64,000 bases of DNA from Kluyvera ascorbata ATCC 33433 (GCF_000735365.1 NZ_JMPL01000004.1:52960-116959); one strand, 5' to 3'. Shown: positions 28,614 to 42,212, counted from the first letter of the stretch. Notes: generated by a model from the sequence alone, not told the origin. Numbers and translations: made by a program.

Positions 28614-30557
28614 TCAAATGGGGCGGATGCTCTCTTCATCCAGGTCCGCGTCGAAGAATCGGCGCAGCGTCTGAATGTTATTATCCGCGATAATCGACTC
28701 GCGCGCCTGCGCGAGCTTCTCTTCATAGATTGCCTGTCGCCACTCCAGCGGCGTACGCACCGCCGGATTATCATCTTCCACGATGGTCAATTCAACAGGC
28801 GCGCCGTATAAAGTGCTCAGCGCTTCGGTCAGCTTTTGCTGCGCGCCGGGCGAATTGAGGTGCCGCTGCGTAGGACGCAGATGCAGGCACACGGCGTTAC
28901 CGTTTTGTTCTTTCCACGCGTTGAGCGCAACCTGCTCAACGAGCTTCGGTAACGCCATCTGGCTCACCTCTGCCGCCCACGGGTCACGTTCTAAAGATTC
29001 CGCCGCCAGCTTGGCCGCCAGTTCAGGCGTTTTCTCATGCTCCAGCGCTTTCTTCAGCGCTTTCGGCGTGGCGATTTCTTCTTTTTTCACTTCTTCAGCA
29101 GGCGTGGTCGCTTTCCAGCGGTAAGCCTCTTTTTTCGCTGCCGGCTTGGTTAACGCCGACGGTTCCGGGCGCGCCTGAACGCGTTCGGTTACCGAGGCCA
29201 GTCTTTCCAGCGCAGCACTGTTCACCGGCCGCGCGCGGGAAGCGGCTGCCGGTTCACTCTTTTTTGGGGTGTTTACTCCCGGATTGCTCTGCTGCAATTG
29301 ACGACGCGCGGCCAGCACCTGATTGGTGGAATCCGGTAACGGCGCAGCAGGCGGCGGGGTAATCGGTGCCGATGCGGGCATCGGCTGCTGTTGCGGTTGC
29401 TGCTGTTGCATCATTGGCGCATTGGCCGGCGCAAACGTCTGCTGGGGCCTTTCCGGCTCCGGCAGCGGTGCATTCGGATGGAACGCCAGCGCGCGCAGCA
29501 GCGTCATTTCGATGCCCATACGACGATCGGGTGCATACGGCAGCTCTTTGCGGCCAATCAGCATCGTCTGGTAGTACAGCTGAACGTCAGTTGGCGGCAC
29601 GGTACGTGCGAGGTTGCGCATCCGCTGTTCAACGGCGGCCATATCGCTGCCAAGCGCCGCAGGCGACAACTGCACCATCGCAATACGGTGTAGCAGGCTT
29701 TGCATCTCAATCAGTAACGCTTCCCAATCAACGCCGCGCAGTGCAGCATCGTTGACCAGCTCCATCGTTCGCTCGCCGTTGGCGGCCACCAGCGCTTCAA
29801 TCAGCGACAGCGCCTGATCGTCGTCCAACGTGCCGAGCATCTCGCTGACCGACGCGGTGGTGAGCTGGCCTTCACCGCTGGCAATTGCCTGATCGGTAAG
29901 GCTTAACGCATCGCGCAGGCTACCGTCCGCCGCGCGCGCCAGCAGCTGCAGGGCACGAGGTTCATGGGCGATATGCTCTTCATTAAGGATATGCTCAAGC
30001 TGATGACGAATCTGCTCAACGTCCAGCGCCTTCAGGTGGAACTGCAGGCAGCGAGACAAAATAGTGACCGGCAGCTTTTGCGGATCGGTGGTCGCCAGCA
30101 GGAATTTGACGTGCGCAGGCGGCTCCTCCAGCGTTTTTAACAAGGCGTTAAAGCTGTGACGGGAGAGCATGTGCACTTCGTCGATAAGATAGACCTTAAA
30201 GCGGCCGCGGGCGGGCGCGTACTGGACGTTATCCAGCAGGTCACGGGTATCTTCGACTTTGGTTCGCGAGGCGGCATCGATCTCAATTAGATCGACAAAA
30301 CGCCCCTGCTCGATTTCGCGGCAGTTATCACACACGCCGCACGGCGTGGCGGTAATGCCGGTTTCGCAGTTAAGCCCCTTCGCCAGCAAACGGGCGATAG
30401 AGGTTTTCCCCACACCACGGGTGCCGGAAAAAAGGTATGCGTGATGAATGCGCCCTAACGATAAGCCGTTCGCCAGTGCGGTCAGCACATGTTCCTGGCC
30501 GACGACGTCAGCAAAGGTTTGTGGGCGCCATTTTCGGGCTAAGACCTGATAACTCAT
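28614..30557 (-). CDS. dnaX: DNA polymerase III tau/gamma subunit DnaX
   Basis: 647 residues for tau (E. coli 643). Clamp-loader AAA+ domain: Walker A GTRGVGKTS, zinc module (CGVCDNC), Walker B VYLIDEVHML, sensor 1 ATTDPQKLP. A Pro/Gln/Ala-rich linker follows, then the tau-specific domains that bind DnaB and the alpha subunit. A conserved slippery site at codons 432-433 yields the shorter gamma form. Head of the dnaX-ybaB-recR operon. Confidence 0.97.
   Translation of the reverse strand: MSYQVLARKWRPQTFADVVGQEHVLTALANGLSLGRIHHAYLFSGTRGVGKTSIARLLAKGLNCETGITATPCGVCDNCREIEQGRFVDLIEIDAASRTKVEDTRDLLDNVQYAPARGRFKVYLIDEVHMLSRHSFNALLKTLEEPPAHVKFLLATTDPQKLPVTILSRCLQFHLKALDVEQIRHQLEHILNEEHIAHEPRALQLLARAADGSLRDALSLTDQAIASGEGQLTTASVSEMLGTLDDDQALSLIEALVAANGERTMELVNDAALRGVDWEALLIEMQSLLHRIAMVQLSPAALGSDMAAVEQRMRNLARTVPPTDVQLYYQTMLIGRKELPYAPDRRMGIEMTLLRALAFHPNAPLPEPERPQQTFAPANAPMMQQQQPQQQPMPASAPITPPPAAPLPDSTNQVLAARRQLQQSNPGVNTPKKSEPAAASRARPVNSAALERLASVTERVQARPEPSALTKPAAKKEAYRWKATTPAEEVKKEEIATPKALKKALEHEKTPELAAKLAAESLERDPWAAEVSQMALPKLVEQVALNAWKEQNGNAVCLHLRPTQRHLNSPGAQQKLTEALSTLYGAPVELTIVEDDNPAVRTPLEWRQAIYEEKLAQARESIIADNNIQTLRRFFDADLDEESIRPI
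29259..29265 (-). promoter_or_regulatory. Programmed -1 frameshift site for DnaX gamma
   Basis: Minus strand A AAA AAG at 29265-29259; a -1 slip gives AAA AAA GAG TGA, so gamma ends one residue later (about 434 residues). The upstream Shine-Dalgarno-like GGGAG (29276-29280) and the downstream GC-rich stem (ACCGGC pairing with GCCGGT) are kept as in E. coli. Confidence 0.93.
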
Positions 30558-30649
30558 TGGCAGGCTCTGAAACGCTGGAAGGTGGATTCACGAGGGAGTA
30601 ATGCTATCACAGCCCCGCCGGGCAGGCGAGGCTATGTATCGGGAAATGC

Positions 30650-31201
30650 TTAGTGGCCCGGGAAATTCACCAGGCTGTAGCTGGTGATGCCCTGTTTTTC
30701 CAGACGCTGCTCGCCGCCCAGATCGAACAGGTTGATGATGAAGGCCGCATCGTGCACTTCGCCACCCAGACGACGGATCAGTTTAACCGTCGCTTCGATA
30801 GTCCCACCGGTTGCCAGCAGATCGTCGACCACCAGTACTTTATCGCCAGCTTTGATCGCATCAACGTGGATCTCCAGCTGATCAGTGCCGTACTCCAGCT
30901 CGTAGCTTTCGGCGATCGTTTCACGCGGCAGCTTGCGCGGTTTACGCACCGGGACAAAACCTACGCCCATGGCCAGCGCGACCGGCGCGCCAAACAGGAA
31001 ACCACGCGCTTCGGTGCCCACGACTTTGGTGATGCCGGCGTCTTTGTACTTCTCGACCAGCAGTTCAATGCTGAGCGCGTAGGCTTTCGGGTCTTCCAGT
31101 AAGCTGGTGACATCGCGGAAAAGAATGCCAGGTTTTGGATAGTCCTGGATGCTCTGGATGCTGTTCTTCAGATATTCAAGCTGCTGTGCAGTTGCGGTCA
31201 T
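30650..31201 (-). CDS. apt: Adenine phosphoribosyltransferase Apt
   Basis: 183 residues from the ATG at 31199-31201, the E. coli length; the 14-codon upstream extension is not conserved. PRPP-binding motif [16 protein letters not shown] and [15 protein letters not shown]. Converts adenine + PRPP to AMP. Own promoter region at 31202-31350. Confidence 0.97.
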   Translation of the reverse strand: MTATAQQLEYLKNSIQSIQDYPKPGILFRDVTSLLEDPKAYALSIELLVEKYKDAGITKVVGTEARGFLFGAPVALAMGVGFVPVRKPRKLPRETIAESYELEYGTDQLEIHVDAIKAGDKVLVVDDLLATGGTIEATVKLIRRLGGEVHDAAFIINLFDLGGEQRLEKQGITSYSLVNFPGH

Positions 31202-31350
31202 AGGTTTGTGCCTAATTGAAACAGTGTTACTCAAGGCGAGCAAAACGGGCTAAAAATCACAATTGGTTAACTTTTAACCGGGCGCGCCTGTGCTCGAAAA
31301 CGCCAGAATTTACTGGCTCATTCGTAGAATTGCAACACCATAAATGCGGT

Positions 31351-31728
31351 TCACCCGTTTTGTTGTTCTGCATCAACCACCGGAATGCGCCAGAGGAAAA
31401 CCAACAAGCCACAAAGAATCGCCAGCAACAGCAGTCGTACCCACAGCATGTTGACCAGCCACAGCGAAACGCCAAAGGTCAGTAAAATCACCATAATCGC
31501 CCGTGGTTTAGCGCCTGGCGACATGGCTTTATAGCGCTGCCAGTGGCGTAAATAGCCGCCAAACCAGGAACGATACAGCAGCCAATGGTGAAAGCGCGGC
31601 GAAGAACGCGCAAAGCACCAGGCGGCGAGCAGAATAAACGGCGTCGTCGGCAGCAGCGGCAATACCACGCCAATGGTGCCAAGGACTACCGCCAACCAGC
31701 CAATAATGATTAAAATAGTACGCTGCAT
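31351..31728 (-). CDS. ybaN: DUF454 inner membrane protein YbaN
   Basis: 125 residues from the ATG at 31726-31728, as in E. coli. Two hydrophobic hairpins: TILIIIGWLAVVLGTIGVVL near the start and a second pair at the end, separated by the conserved CFARSSPRFHHWLL. Function unknown. Divergent from priC. Confidence 0.92.
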   Translation of the reverse strand: MQRTILIIIGWLAVVLGTIGVVLPLLPTTPFILLAAWCFARSSPRFHHWLLYRSWFGGYLRHWQRYKAMSPGAKPRAIMVILLTFGVSLWLVNMLWVRLLLLAILCGLLVFLWRIPVVDAEQQNG

Positions 31729-31795
31729 AATGCGAATCGTTATCAAATGAGTCTGCTACTCTAGCATAGCCGATAACCATCAAGGGGAGAATCCG

Positions 31796-32323
31796 GTGAA
31801 AACGGCGCAGCTTTTACAAACGCTGGAACAACAGCTTGCCCGGCTTCAGACGCGTATTGCGCCGCTTGCCGCGCATGCCACGCTGAGCGCGCGCTTTGAC
31901 CGCCAGCTTTTCCAGACGCGTAGTACGAAAATGCAGGCCTATCTCGATGAAGCACATGCTCATCTCGAAGAGCTTAAGCACGCCGTTGAACAGCAGCAAT
32001 TGCCGCAGGTAGCCTGGCTTGCTGAGCGGCTGGCGGCACAGATTGAGGCTATCAGCCGTGAGAGCGAGGCCTGGTCGCTGCGCGTCTGGGATAGCCCCTC
32101 GCCCGGCCTGCGTCGCTGGCAACGTAAGCGGCTGGAAACGCAGGATTTTGAACGTCGGCTGCTGGAAATGAAGCAGCAGCGCCAACAACAGTATCAGCAG
32201 GCGACGACGCTTGACGACCAGCAGCGTCTGGCCCGTGAAATTACCGCCTTTGATGGCCGTCTCAGTCGCTGCCGTCAGGCGCTGGAAGATATTGAACGCA
32301 TACTGGCGCGCATGACGCGCTGA
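31796..32323 (+). CDS. priC: Primosomal replication protein PriC (N'')
   Basis: 175 residues, equal to E. coli PriC, starting with GTG at 31796 behind AGGGGAGA. Helical protein; the LSARFDRQLFQTRSTKMQAYLDEA and VEQQQLPQVAWLAERLAAQ segments are conserved. Restarts stalled forks by loading DnaB on SSB-coated DNA. rsmS follows after 12 bases. Confidence 0.95.
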   Translation: MKTAQLLQTLEQQLARLQTRIAPLAAHATLSARFDRQLFQTRSTKMQAYLDEAHAHLEELKHAVEQQQLPQVAWLAERLAAQIEAISRESEAWSLRVWDSPSPGLRRWQRKRLETQDFERRLLEMKQQRQQQYQQATTLDDQQRLAREITAFDGRLSRCRQALEDIERILARMTR

Positions 32324-32335
32324 CAAGGAGAAACT

Positions 32336-32494
32336 ATGTCGCTGGAAAGCGCCCCGGATGATGTCAAACTGGCAGTGGATCTGATTGAGCTGCTGGAGAG
32401 CAATGAAATTGCGCCGGAAGTAGTGCTGAGCGCGCTGGAGATGGTGCGCAAAGATTACATCAACAAGTTAAAAAACGTGGAAGATGACACGTAA
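32336..32494 (+). CDS. rsmS: Small protein RsmS (YbaM)
   Basis: 52 codons with SD AAGGAG seven bases upstream. Translation begins [20 protein letters not shown] and ends in ...[13 protein letters not shown]. coli YbaM has 53 residues with the same start. Acidic, helical, co-transcribed with priC. Described in Pectobacterium as a pleiotropic regulator; the role in enteric species is little known. Confidence 0.9.
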   Translation: MSLESAPDDVKLAVDLIELLESNEIAPEVVLSALEMVRKDYINKLKNVEDDT

Positions 32495-32576
32495 AACGTA
32501 AAATCATCGGCGGCATCACCGTCATCGCCTGTGGCACATTCTTCTCCTCGCCCAGGAAACTCGATGACGGAACATC

Positions 32577-33515
32577 ATGAATATCTATTCGGCAACGCCA
32601 CACGACGCTATTTTTAAGCAGTTCTTACGCCATAAAGCGATAGCGAGGGATTTCTTACAGGCTCACCTTCCAGGTGAACTGCTGGCACAGTGCAAACTTG
32701 AAACGCTGCAGTTGGCCTCTGGGAGCTTTGTCGAAGAAAATCTGCGCGCCAGCTATTCCGATATCCTCTACTCATTGCAAACCCGCGATGGGCCCGGCTA
32801 TATCTATGTGCTGATTGAGCACCAAAGCACACCGGATAAACTGATGCCCTTTCGCCTGATGCGCTATACGCTCTCTGCCATACAGCAGCATCTCGACGCG
32901 GGCCACAGCACGCTGCCGTTGGTCATCCCGATGCTGTTTTATCACGGCAGTGTCAGCCCCTGGCCATACCGTATGAACTGGCTTGAATTATTTGACAACG
33001 CCGCGCTGGCACACCGTCTATACACAGAGGACTTTCCTCTCGTTGATATCACCGTAATGCCCGATAGCGAGATCATGGCTCACCAGCGCATGGCCATGCT
33101 GGAGCTGTTGTTTAAGCATATTCGTCAGCGCGACCTGGCTTCTTTACAAGAACAGCTGGGAGCTTTGCTGATAGAGAATTGGCTCACACCGTCACAGCTC
33201 GAGGCGCTGCTCACCTATATGCTACAAGCAGGTAGTACATCTCATCCGGAAGCGTTACTCTGCACATTAGCGCAATATTCACCACAGCATAAGGAGCAGC
33301 TGATGACCATCGCCGAATGGTTGGCCGAAGAGGGACGAAAGAAAGGCATTGTTCAGGGAATCGAACAAGGAATAGAGCAAGGAGAAGCGCTAGGCCGTCG
33401 TGATGAAGCGCAAAAGATTGCGCTGAATATGCTAAACGCCGGGCTGGCTGCAACATTAGTTCAGCAGCTTACTGGGTTAAGCGAAGACGACCTCCTGGCG
33501 GCAAAAGCGGAATAA
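32577..33515 (+). CDS. Rpn-family recombination-promoting nuclease (YhgA-like)
   Basis: 312 residues. The N-terminal PD-(D/E)XK domain (Transposase_31) reads PHDAIFKQFLRHKAIARDFL, catalytic Asp in ASYSDILYSL, then YIYVLIEHQSTPDK (the Glu-x-Gln motif) and MLFYHG. The C-terminus has the GIEQGIEQGEALGRRDEAQ repeat typical of RpnA-E. Such proteins cut DNA and promote RecA-independent recombination. E. coli has no gene between rsmS and mscK, so it is an insertion here. It ends at a shared terminator. Confidence 0.9.
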   Translation: MNIYSATPHDAIFKQFLRHKAIARDFLQAHLPGELLAQCKLETLQLASGSFVEENLRASYSDILYSLQTRDGPGYIYVLIEHQSTPDKLMPFRLMRYTLSAIQQHLDAGHSTLPLVIPMLFYHGSVSPWPYRMNWLELFDNAALAHRLYTEDFPLVDITVMPDSEIMAHQRMAMLELLFKHIRQRDLASLQEQLGALLIENWLTPSQLEALLTYMLQAGSTSHPEALLCTLAQYSPQHKEQLMTIAEWLAEEGRKKGIVQGIEQGIEQGEALGRRDEAQKIALNMLNAGLAATLVQQLTGLSEDDLLAAKAE

Positions 33516-33517
33516 AT

Positions 33518-33541
33518 AAGGGCGGCTTTCGCCGCCCTTTT
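33518..33541. terminator. Bidirectional terminator between rpn and mscK
   Basis: AAGGGCGGC / GCCGCCCTT with loop TTTC and A/T runs on both sides; it can end both convergent transcripts. Confidence 0.88.
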
Positions 33542-33546
33542 CAGTC

Positions 33547-36500
33547 TTAATCCGCAACCAAATCCTGGCCATCGGTTTTACCGTCACGCTTCACTTCCGT
33601 CACCACATCCCCTTTCTCATTGTGCAGATGCACTTCGAGCTGGTTGAAGGCGATGTTGATGTCGTTTTCGCGGCACAGACGATCGATAGTGCGGTTCAGC
33701 TCATCGACGGTATAGCTACGGTCACGCAGCTCGCGCACGTACAGGCGCAGTTCGTGATCCAGCGTGCTGGCGCCAAACGTGGTAAAGAAGACCGACGGTT
33801 CCGGGTCATGCATCACTTTCGGGTGGCTGGTCGCCGCTTGCAGCAGCACTCTTTTCACCTTATCGAGGTCGGAGCCGTAGGCTACGCCAAGACGGATCAC
33901 AACGCGCGTAGTGGTATCGCTCAACGACCAGTTGATAAGGCGCTCGGTCACAAACGCTTTGTTCGGGATAATCACCTCTTTGCGGTCAAAGTCGGTAATC
34001 GTGGTAGCACGGATACGAATCTTACTTACCGTCCCCGAGAAGGTGCCAATGGTAACCGTGTCGCCAATACGCACCGGGCGTTCAAAAAGAATAATCAGGC
34101 CGGAAACGAAGTTCCCGAAGATTTCCTGTAAGCCAAAACCCAGACCTACCGACAGCGCAGCGGCGAGCCACTGCAATTTATCCCACGACACGCCAAGTGA
34201 ACCAAACACGGTCATCGCGCCAACGGCGATAATCGCGTAGTTCAGAATCGTGGTAATCGCGTACGAAGCCCCCTGACGCATGTTCAGCCGTGAAAGCACC
34301 AGCACTTCCAGCAGACCCGGTAAGTTGCGAATCAGTGCCCAGGCCACCATCGAGGCAATAATGGCAAACAGCAGGCTGCCCATGGTGACATCTTTCACCA
34401 CGCTGGCGCCCGCTTCGGTGCCGTTGTAGTGCCAGAGCGTAATGCTATCGAGGTAGCTGAACACGGTGATTAAGTCAGACCAGATAGCCCAGAACATCAC
34501 GCCAAATAGCGCCACCATCACCAGCATAGTGATGCGCAGCGTTTGCTGGTTGATTTGCTCCAGCGCAATCGTCGGTTCTTCCTGCGGTTCAGCCCCTTCA
34601 GCCCCCTCTTTCACCAGATTCTGGCGACGCGCAACCGCACGACGATAGGCAATACGGCGCGCCGCCACGCTCAGGCCGCGCAGCACCGTCTGGTAAAGCA
34701 GGTTCCAGAAAATAACCAGATAAACGGTTTCAATCCAGCGGCCAGAGAGACGCAGAGTGGTGTAGAAATACCCCGTTGCGGTCAGTACCATCAAACCGAG
34801 CGGCACCAGCGACAACACCGTCACCGTGAGCAGGCGTAAGCTGTGGGACTCTTTATCGCGCCAGCTTTCACGGCACATCGGCCACGTCAGCACCGCGATA
34901 ACCAACAAATTAAGCAGGATAACGAACTGTCCCAGCACGTCATCCATCAGGTTCAGAGGAGAGAGCTCAGACACCACAGACCAGAAATGTAGCGGCAGCA
35001 GCGCGAGGCTAATACGCACGATCTGGCGACGCCAATGGCTGGTCAGCTGTTCCGGCATATTAAAGTGGCGCACGGCCACGCCGTTTTTCTCCAGCACCTT
35101 CCAGCACAGGCCAAAGACCAGCCAGAAGATGGCCAGTTTTTTACTGAACGCCCACAGCAGTGCGCTGATGTTAAGCTGCATGGTCAACAGAATCAGGCCA
35201 ATCGCCAGAATGATCAGTACCACCGGGAGCGCACGGATGAGGTCGATGAGAATGGCCTTCGGCGTATGCAGCTGGCTGTCGTTACGCAGATTGCCAACCT
35301 GATCGCCGAGCTTATCCTGGTAATTACGCAACCACTGAAGTCGCCAGCGAATCAACCCGGCAATCAGCAGCAGCGGAAGCCCGGCGAGGAAGGCGACAAA
35401 CACAGCCGGCCACGCTTTCTCCCAGTTCACGGTGATTTTCATCGACTTGAACTGGCTTTTCAGCGCTTCAGGGAAGGATTTAATCCAATCCCAGTCCATT
35501 GGCTTGTTGCTGTTCACCCAGAAGATTTGTTGGGTCAGAATCGATTTCAGGCTTTTGGAGACGCTCATCAACTGCTGCTGATTAATCTGCAGGTTGATAG
35601 CCATCATCAGCTGATTACCCAGCTGTTTGTTAATCAGGTCCAGCATTTCGCGGCGCGCGTCGACGATTTGCAGTAGCGCATCGTGCACTTCGCTATCGAC
35701 TTCACTGCTGTGCCCCTCTTCCAGCTTGGCGACAAAATCATCGCTCTGGAACAGGGTATCGCGCTGCTGGTTAATCTCGAACTGCTCGAGGCGCAGGTCG
35801 GCGATGCGGGTAGTCATATCCTCCAGCTCATCCGCGGACGGTAGCGTCTGCTGCTGCTGATAGAGAATACGCGACAGCAGCAAGCTGCCCTTGAGCACTG
35901 CAATCTGCTCTTTGACGTTACGCTCAGACTGCAATGCGCGGTCAAGCCAGGTTTTCACCCTGATATTCTGTTGCACCAATTGGTTACCGCTTTCCGTTGC
36001 GGTAATCAGTTTCTGGCTCAACTGATGGTTGATTTCGAGCTCCTGCTTCACCAGCGGGTTACCCTGAATACGAGCGGTCTCTTCCGGAGAGGCATTCTCG
36101 GCGGCGGTTTTTTCCGACAGCATCAGGCGCTTACTGTTGACCGCTTCCTGCAACAGCTGAAGCTGATGCTCAAGCCGGGTGCTGTAGGCGGTCACGTAGT
36201 CGCGCTGCTTCTGCAAAGAGTCCTGCAATACCGTGTTACCAGCCAGGCTCTTACGCTGAAGCTCAATCTCAGCGTCAAGCAGCGTTTTTTGCACCTGCAA
36301 CATGGTCTGCTGGGTAGGACGCAGACCGTCGCCGACGGTGCTGCTATTCAGGCTGTTACGCACCTGTAGCAACTGCTGCGAGGCAGAGTTCATCGCGTTC
36401 TGCACGCGTTCAGGCTGGGTTTGCAGGGAGACGAGCTGGCTGTTATAGGTGGCCAGGTCGTTTTGCGCATTCTGTAAATCATCCACCGCCTGCGACACGC

Positions 36501-36897
36501 GGGCTTCAAGCTGGCGCAGTGACAGGGTGCTCAGCGTTTTACGCGTCTCATCATCGTTATCAACATCGCTGATGTCATTCAGATTGTCGGTAGCCTGGCG
36601 CAGCTTAATGGGCGCCTGTTCAATCTGTTTTTGTAGCTGAGTGCTTTCAGCCTTAACGCTGTCGATTTTATCAAGTAGCTGCAGCGTTTCTGTCAGATCC
36701 TGCTGAACTAACTTCTCCTGAGGCGTCAGGTCTTTTTTATTGTTCAGCGCGCTAAGCTGGTCCTGAACGTCAGTACGGTCAGGAATATCGGTGCCGTTCA
36801 GCGCGCGGGCTTGTACCGCGGCGATAGACAGCACAAAACAGACAGCAATAATGAGAAATGCAGAGATCGTGGCCCGAGGGCGGATGTTATGCAGCAT
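33547..36897 (-). CDS. mscK: Potassium-dependent mechanosensitive channel MscK (KefA)
   Basis: 1116 residues (E. coli 1120). Signal peptide (residues 1 to about 30), a long periplasmic coiled-coil region (about 30-480), about eleven membrane segments, and the MscS core at the end: LGFGLQEIFGNFVSGLIILFERPVRIGDTVTIG. Inner-membrane tension-gated channel that needs external K+. Downstream of acrR in the same direction. Confidence 0.96.
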   Translation of the reverse strand: MLHNIRPRATISAFLIIAVCFVLSIAAVQARALNGTDIPDRTDVQDQLSALNNKKDLTPQEKLVQQDLTETLQLLDKIDSVKAESTQLQKQIEQAPIKLRQATDNLNDISDVDNDDETRKTLSTLSLRQLEARVSQAVDDLQNAQNDLATYNSQLVSLQTQPERVQNAMNSASQQLLQVRNSLNSSTVGDGLRPTQQTMLQVQKTLLDAEIELQRKSLAGNTVLQDSLQKQRDYVTAYSTRLEHQLQLLQEAVNSKRLMLSEKTAAENASPEETARIQGNPLVKQELEINHQLSQKLITATESGNQLVQQNIRVKTWLDRALQSERNVKEQIAVLKGSLLLSRILYQQQQTLPSADELEDMTTRIADLRLEQFEINQQRDTLFQSDDFVAKLEEGHSSEVDSEVHDALLQIVDARREMLDLINKQLGNQLMMAINLQINQQQLMSVSKSLKSILTQQIFWVNSNKPMDWDWIKSFPEALKSQFKSMKITVNWEKAWPAVFVAFLAGLPLLLIAGLIRWRLQWLRNYQDKLGDQVGNLRNDSQLHTPKAILIDLIRALPVVLIILAIGLILLTMQLNISALLWAFSKKLAIFWLVFGLCWKVLEKNGVAVRHFNMPEQLTSHWRRQIVRISLALLPLHFWSVVSELSPLNLMDDVLGQFVILLNLLVIAVLTWPMCRESWRDKESHSLRLLTVTVLSLVPLGLMVLTATGYFYTTLRLSGRWIETVYLVIFWNLLYQTVLRGLSVAARRIAYRRAVARRQNLVKEGAEGAEPQEEPTIALEQINQQTLRITMLVMVALFGVMFWAIWSDLITVFSYLDSITLWHYNGTEAGASVVKDVTMGSLLFAIIASMVAWALIRNLPGLLEVLVLSRLNMRQGASYAITTILNYAIIAVGAMTVFGSLGVSWDKLQWLAAALSVGLGFGLQEIFGNFVSGLIILFERPVRIGDTVTIGTFSGTVSKIRIRATTITDFDRKEVIIPNKAFVTERLINWSLSDTTTRVVIRLGVAYGSDLDKVKRVLLQAATSHPKVMHDPEPSVFFTTFGASTLDHELRLYVRELRDRSYTVDELNRTIDRLCRENDINIAFNQLEVHLHNEKGDVVTEVKRDGKTDGQDLVAD

Positions 36898-36999
36898 AAT
36901 CTTAACATGTGTGGTGGCTAAAGCCGGCGGTACGCCGGAGATAAATACCTGCGCAGAATAGCACTTCTGGCAACAGGCGAATAGCCAGGGAAACCAGGA

Positions 37000-37668
37000 T
37001 TATTCCTGGTAATCCTCAGAAGAAGGGAGGTTTTTTTCACCGCGTAGCGTTGGGCAAAATTGGTACATTTCAAGCAGAATAGCCACGTAGGACTCCGCCT
37101 CGGCCCGCAGGTCGAAAGAGTTCGGCGCAAACAGCCAGTTTTCCATTAGCCCGGAGATATAGCTGCGGGTTAAGATTGCCGCCCGGCGGCTTAACAAATT
37201 TGCCGGTAAAACTTTCGCCGTGACACAGTCATTTAACGTCTGTTCAATTCTATCGTAACTTTCCAAACATAAATTACGCTGAGCCTGTTGCACTACAGCC
37301 ATTTCACCGACAAACTCACATTTGTGGAAAATAATTTCCATCATCAATCGTCGGCGCTCTTCGATAACTGTGGCAACTAGAATGTAAACGAGGATTTCTC
37401 TCAAAACTGAGAGTGGATCACCGGGGAATTTTGCCCGATACTCAATTTCAAGATCGCCTATGCTGGACTCTGATAACGCCCAGATTTCATTAAAGAGATC
37501 CGACTTATCCTTAAAATGCCAGTAAATTGCGCCGCGCGTCACCCCAGCCGCTTTTGCAATCTCGGCGAGTGAGGTGGATGATACCCCCTGCTGTGAGAAC
37601 AACCGTAGGGCGACATCCAGTATGTGCTGACGCGTAGCCAGCGCCTCTTCTTTGGTTTTTCGTGCCAT
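37000..37668 (-). CDS. acrR: TetR-family repressor AcrR
   Basis: 222 residues (E. coli 215). N-terminal helix-turn-helix [30 protein letters not shown], then the ligand-binding domain ([27 protein letters not shown]). The C-terminus is seven residues longer and diverges after CPTLR. Represses acrAB and itself through the palindrome at 37697-37720. Intact although its target acrB is broken. Confidence 0.96.
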   Translation of the reverse strand: MARKTKEEALATRQHILDVALRLFSQQGVSSTSLAEIAKAAGVTRGAIYWHFKDKSDLFNEIWALSESSIGDLEIEYRAKFPGDPLSVLREILVYILVATVIEERRRLMMEIIFHKCEFVGEMAVVQQAQRNLCLESYDRIEQTLNDCVTAKVLPANLLSRRAAILTRSYISGLMENWLFAPNSFDLRAEAESYVAILLEMYQFCPTLRGEKNLPSSEDYQE

Positions 37669-37696
37669 AGGTCGGTGAATTTACAGGGGTTAGATT

Positions 37697-37720
37697 TACA
37701 TACATTTATGAATGTATGTA
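37697..37720. promoter_or_regulatory. AcrR operator
   Basis: 24-base palindrome with arms TACATACATT and AATGTATGTA around TATG, in the acrR/acrA intergenic region, the same as the E. coli AcrR box save one central base. Confidence 0.93.
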
Positions 37721-37810
37721 CCATAGTATGACGATAATACAAACGCAGCAATGGGTTTGTGGACGCTTGTTCCATTGATCAATTTGAAATCGGACACTCG
37801 AGGTTTACAT

Positions 37811-39004
37811 ATGAACAAAAACAGAGGGTTAACGCCTCTGGCGGTCGTTCTGATGCTCTCAGGCAGCTTAGCGCTAACAGGATGTGACGACAAACCAGCT
37901 CAGCAAGGAGGTCAACACGCGCCAGAAGTTGGCGTAGTGACGCTCAAATCTGAACCTCTTGTAATCACGACGGAACTGCCAGGCCGCACCAACGCCTATC
38001 GTGTCGCAGAAGTTCGCCCGCAGGTCAGCGGGATCATTCTGAAGCGCAACTTTATCGAAGGTGGCGACATCAAGGCGGGCGAGTCGCTCTATCAGATTGA
38101 TCCGGCAACCTATCAAGCCACCTACGAAAGCGCGAAAGGTGACTTAGCGAAAGCGGAAGCGGCTGCCAATATCGCCAAACTGACGGTTAATCGTTACTCC
38201 AAACTGCTGGGTACTCAGTACATCAGCCGCCAGGATTACGATACCGCCGTTGCGGATGCACAGCAGGCTAACGCCGCCGTTCTGGCCGCCAAAGCTGCCG
38301 TCGAAACCGCGCGAATCAACCTGGCTTATACCAAAGTGACCTCACCTATCAGCGGACGCATTGGTAAATCTGCGGTCACCGAAGGGGCGCTGGTACAAAA
38401 CGGTCAAACAACCGCACTGGCTACCGTTCAACAGCTCGACCCTATCTATGTGGATGTGACCCAGTCCAGCAATGATTTCCTGCGCCTGAAGCAGGAGCTG
38501 GCAGACGGCAAACTGAGACAGGAAAACGGTAAAGCGAAAGTGGACCTGGTAACCAACGACGGTATCAAGTATCCGCAGAGCGGGACGTTAGAGTTCTCTG
38601 ATGTCACCGTTGACCAGACCACCGGTTCTATCACGCTGCGCGCTATCTTCCCGAACCCTGACCATACGCTGCTGCCGGGCATGTTCGTTCGCGCACGTCT
38701 GGAAGAAGGGACCAACCCAACCGCGCTGCTGGTTCCTCAGCAGGGTGTGACCCGTACGCCGCGTGGCGATGCGAGCGCCATGGTTGTGGGTGAAGGCGAT
38801 AAAGTTGAAGTTCGTCAGATCGTTGCAAGTCAGGCGATTGGCGACAAGTGGCTGGTTACGGATGGTTTGAAAGACGGCGATCGCGTGATTATCAGCGGTC
38901 TGCAAAAAGTGAAACCGGGCGTGCAGGTTAAAGCCCAGGAAGTCACTTCTGACGATAAACAGCAAGCTGCCGCTGGCGCCGCTCAGTCAGAACAAACCAA
39001 GTCT
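37811..39004 (+). CDS. acrA: Multidrug efflux periplasmic adaptor AcrA
   Basis: Frame runs from the ATG at 37811 to the stop at 39005-39007; 398 residues (E. coli 397). Lipoprotein signal with lipobox ending in LTGC (Cys25). Lipoyl, alpha-hairpin (AKAEAAANIAKLTVNRYSKL) and beta-barrel domains in the usual order. Bridges AcrB and TolC. acrB starts 22 bases later. Confidence 0.97.
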
Positions 39005-39026
39005 TAACTTAAACAGGAGCCGTTAA

Positions 39027-42172
<3,146 letters not shown>

Positions 42173-42185
42173 AGCTATGCTATAG

Positions 42186-42212
42186 AAAGGGCCGCAATTG
42201 CGGCCCTTTTTT
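42186..42212 (+). terminator. acrAB terminator
   Basis: Self-complementary stem AAAGGGCCGCAATTGCGGCC continuing to CTTT, followed by a run of T residues. Confidence 0.9.
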
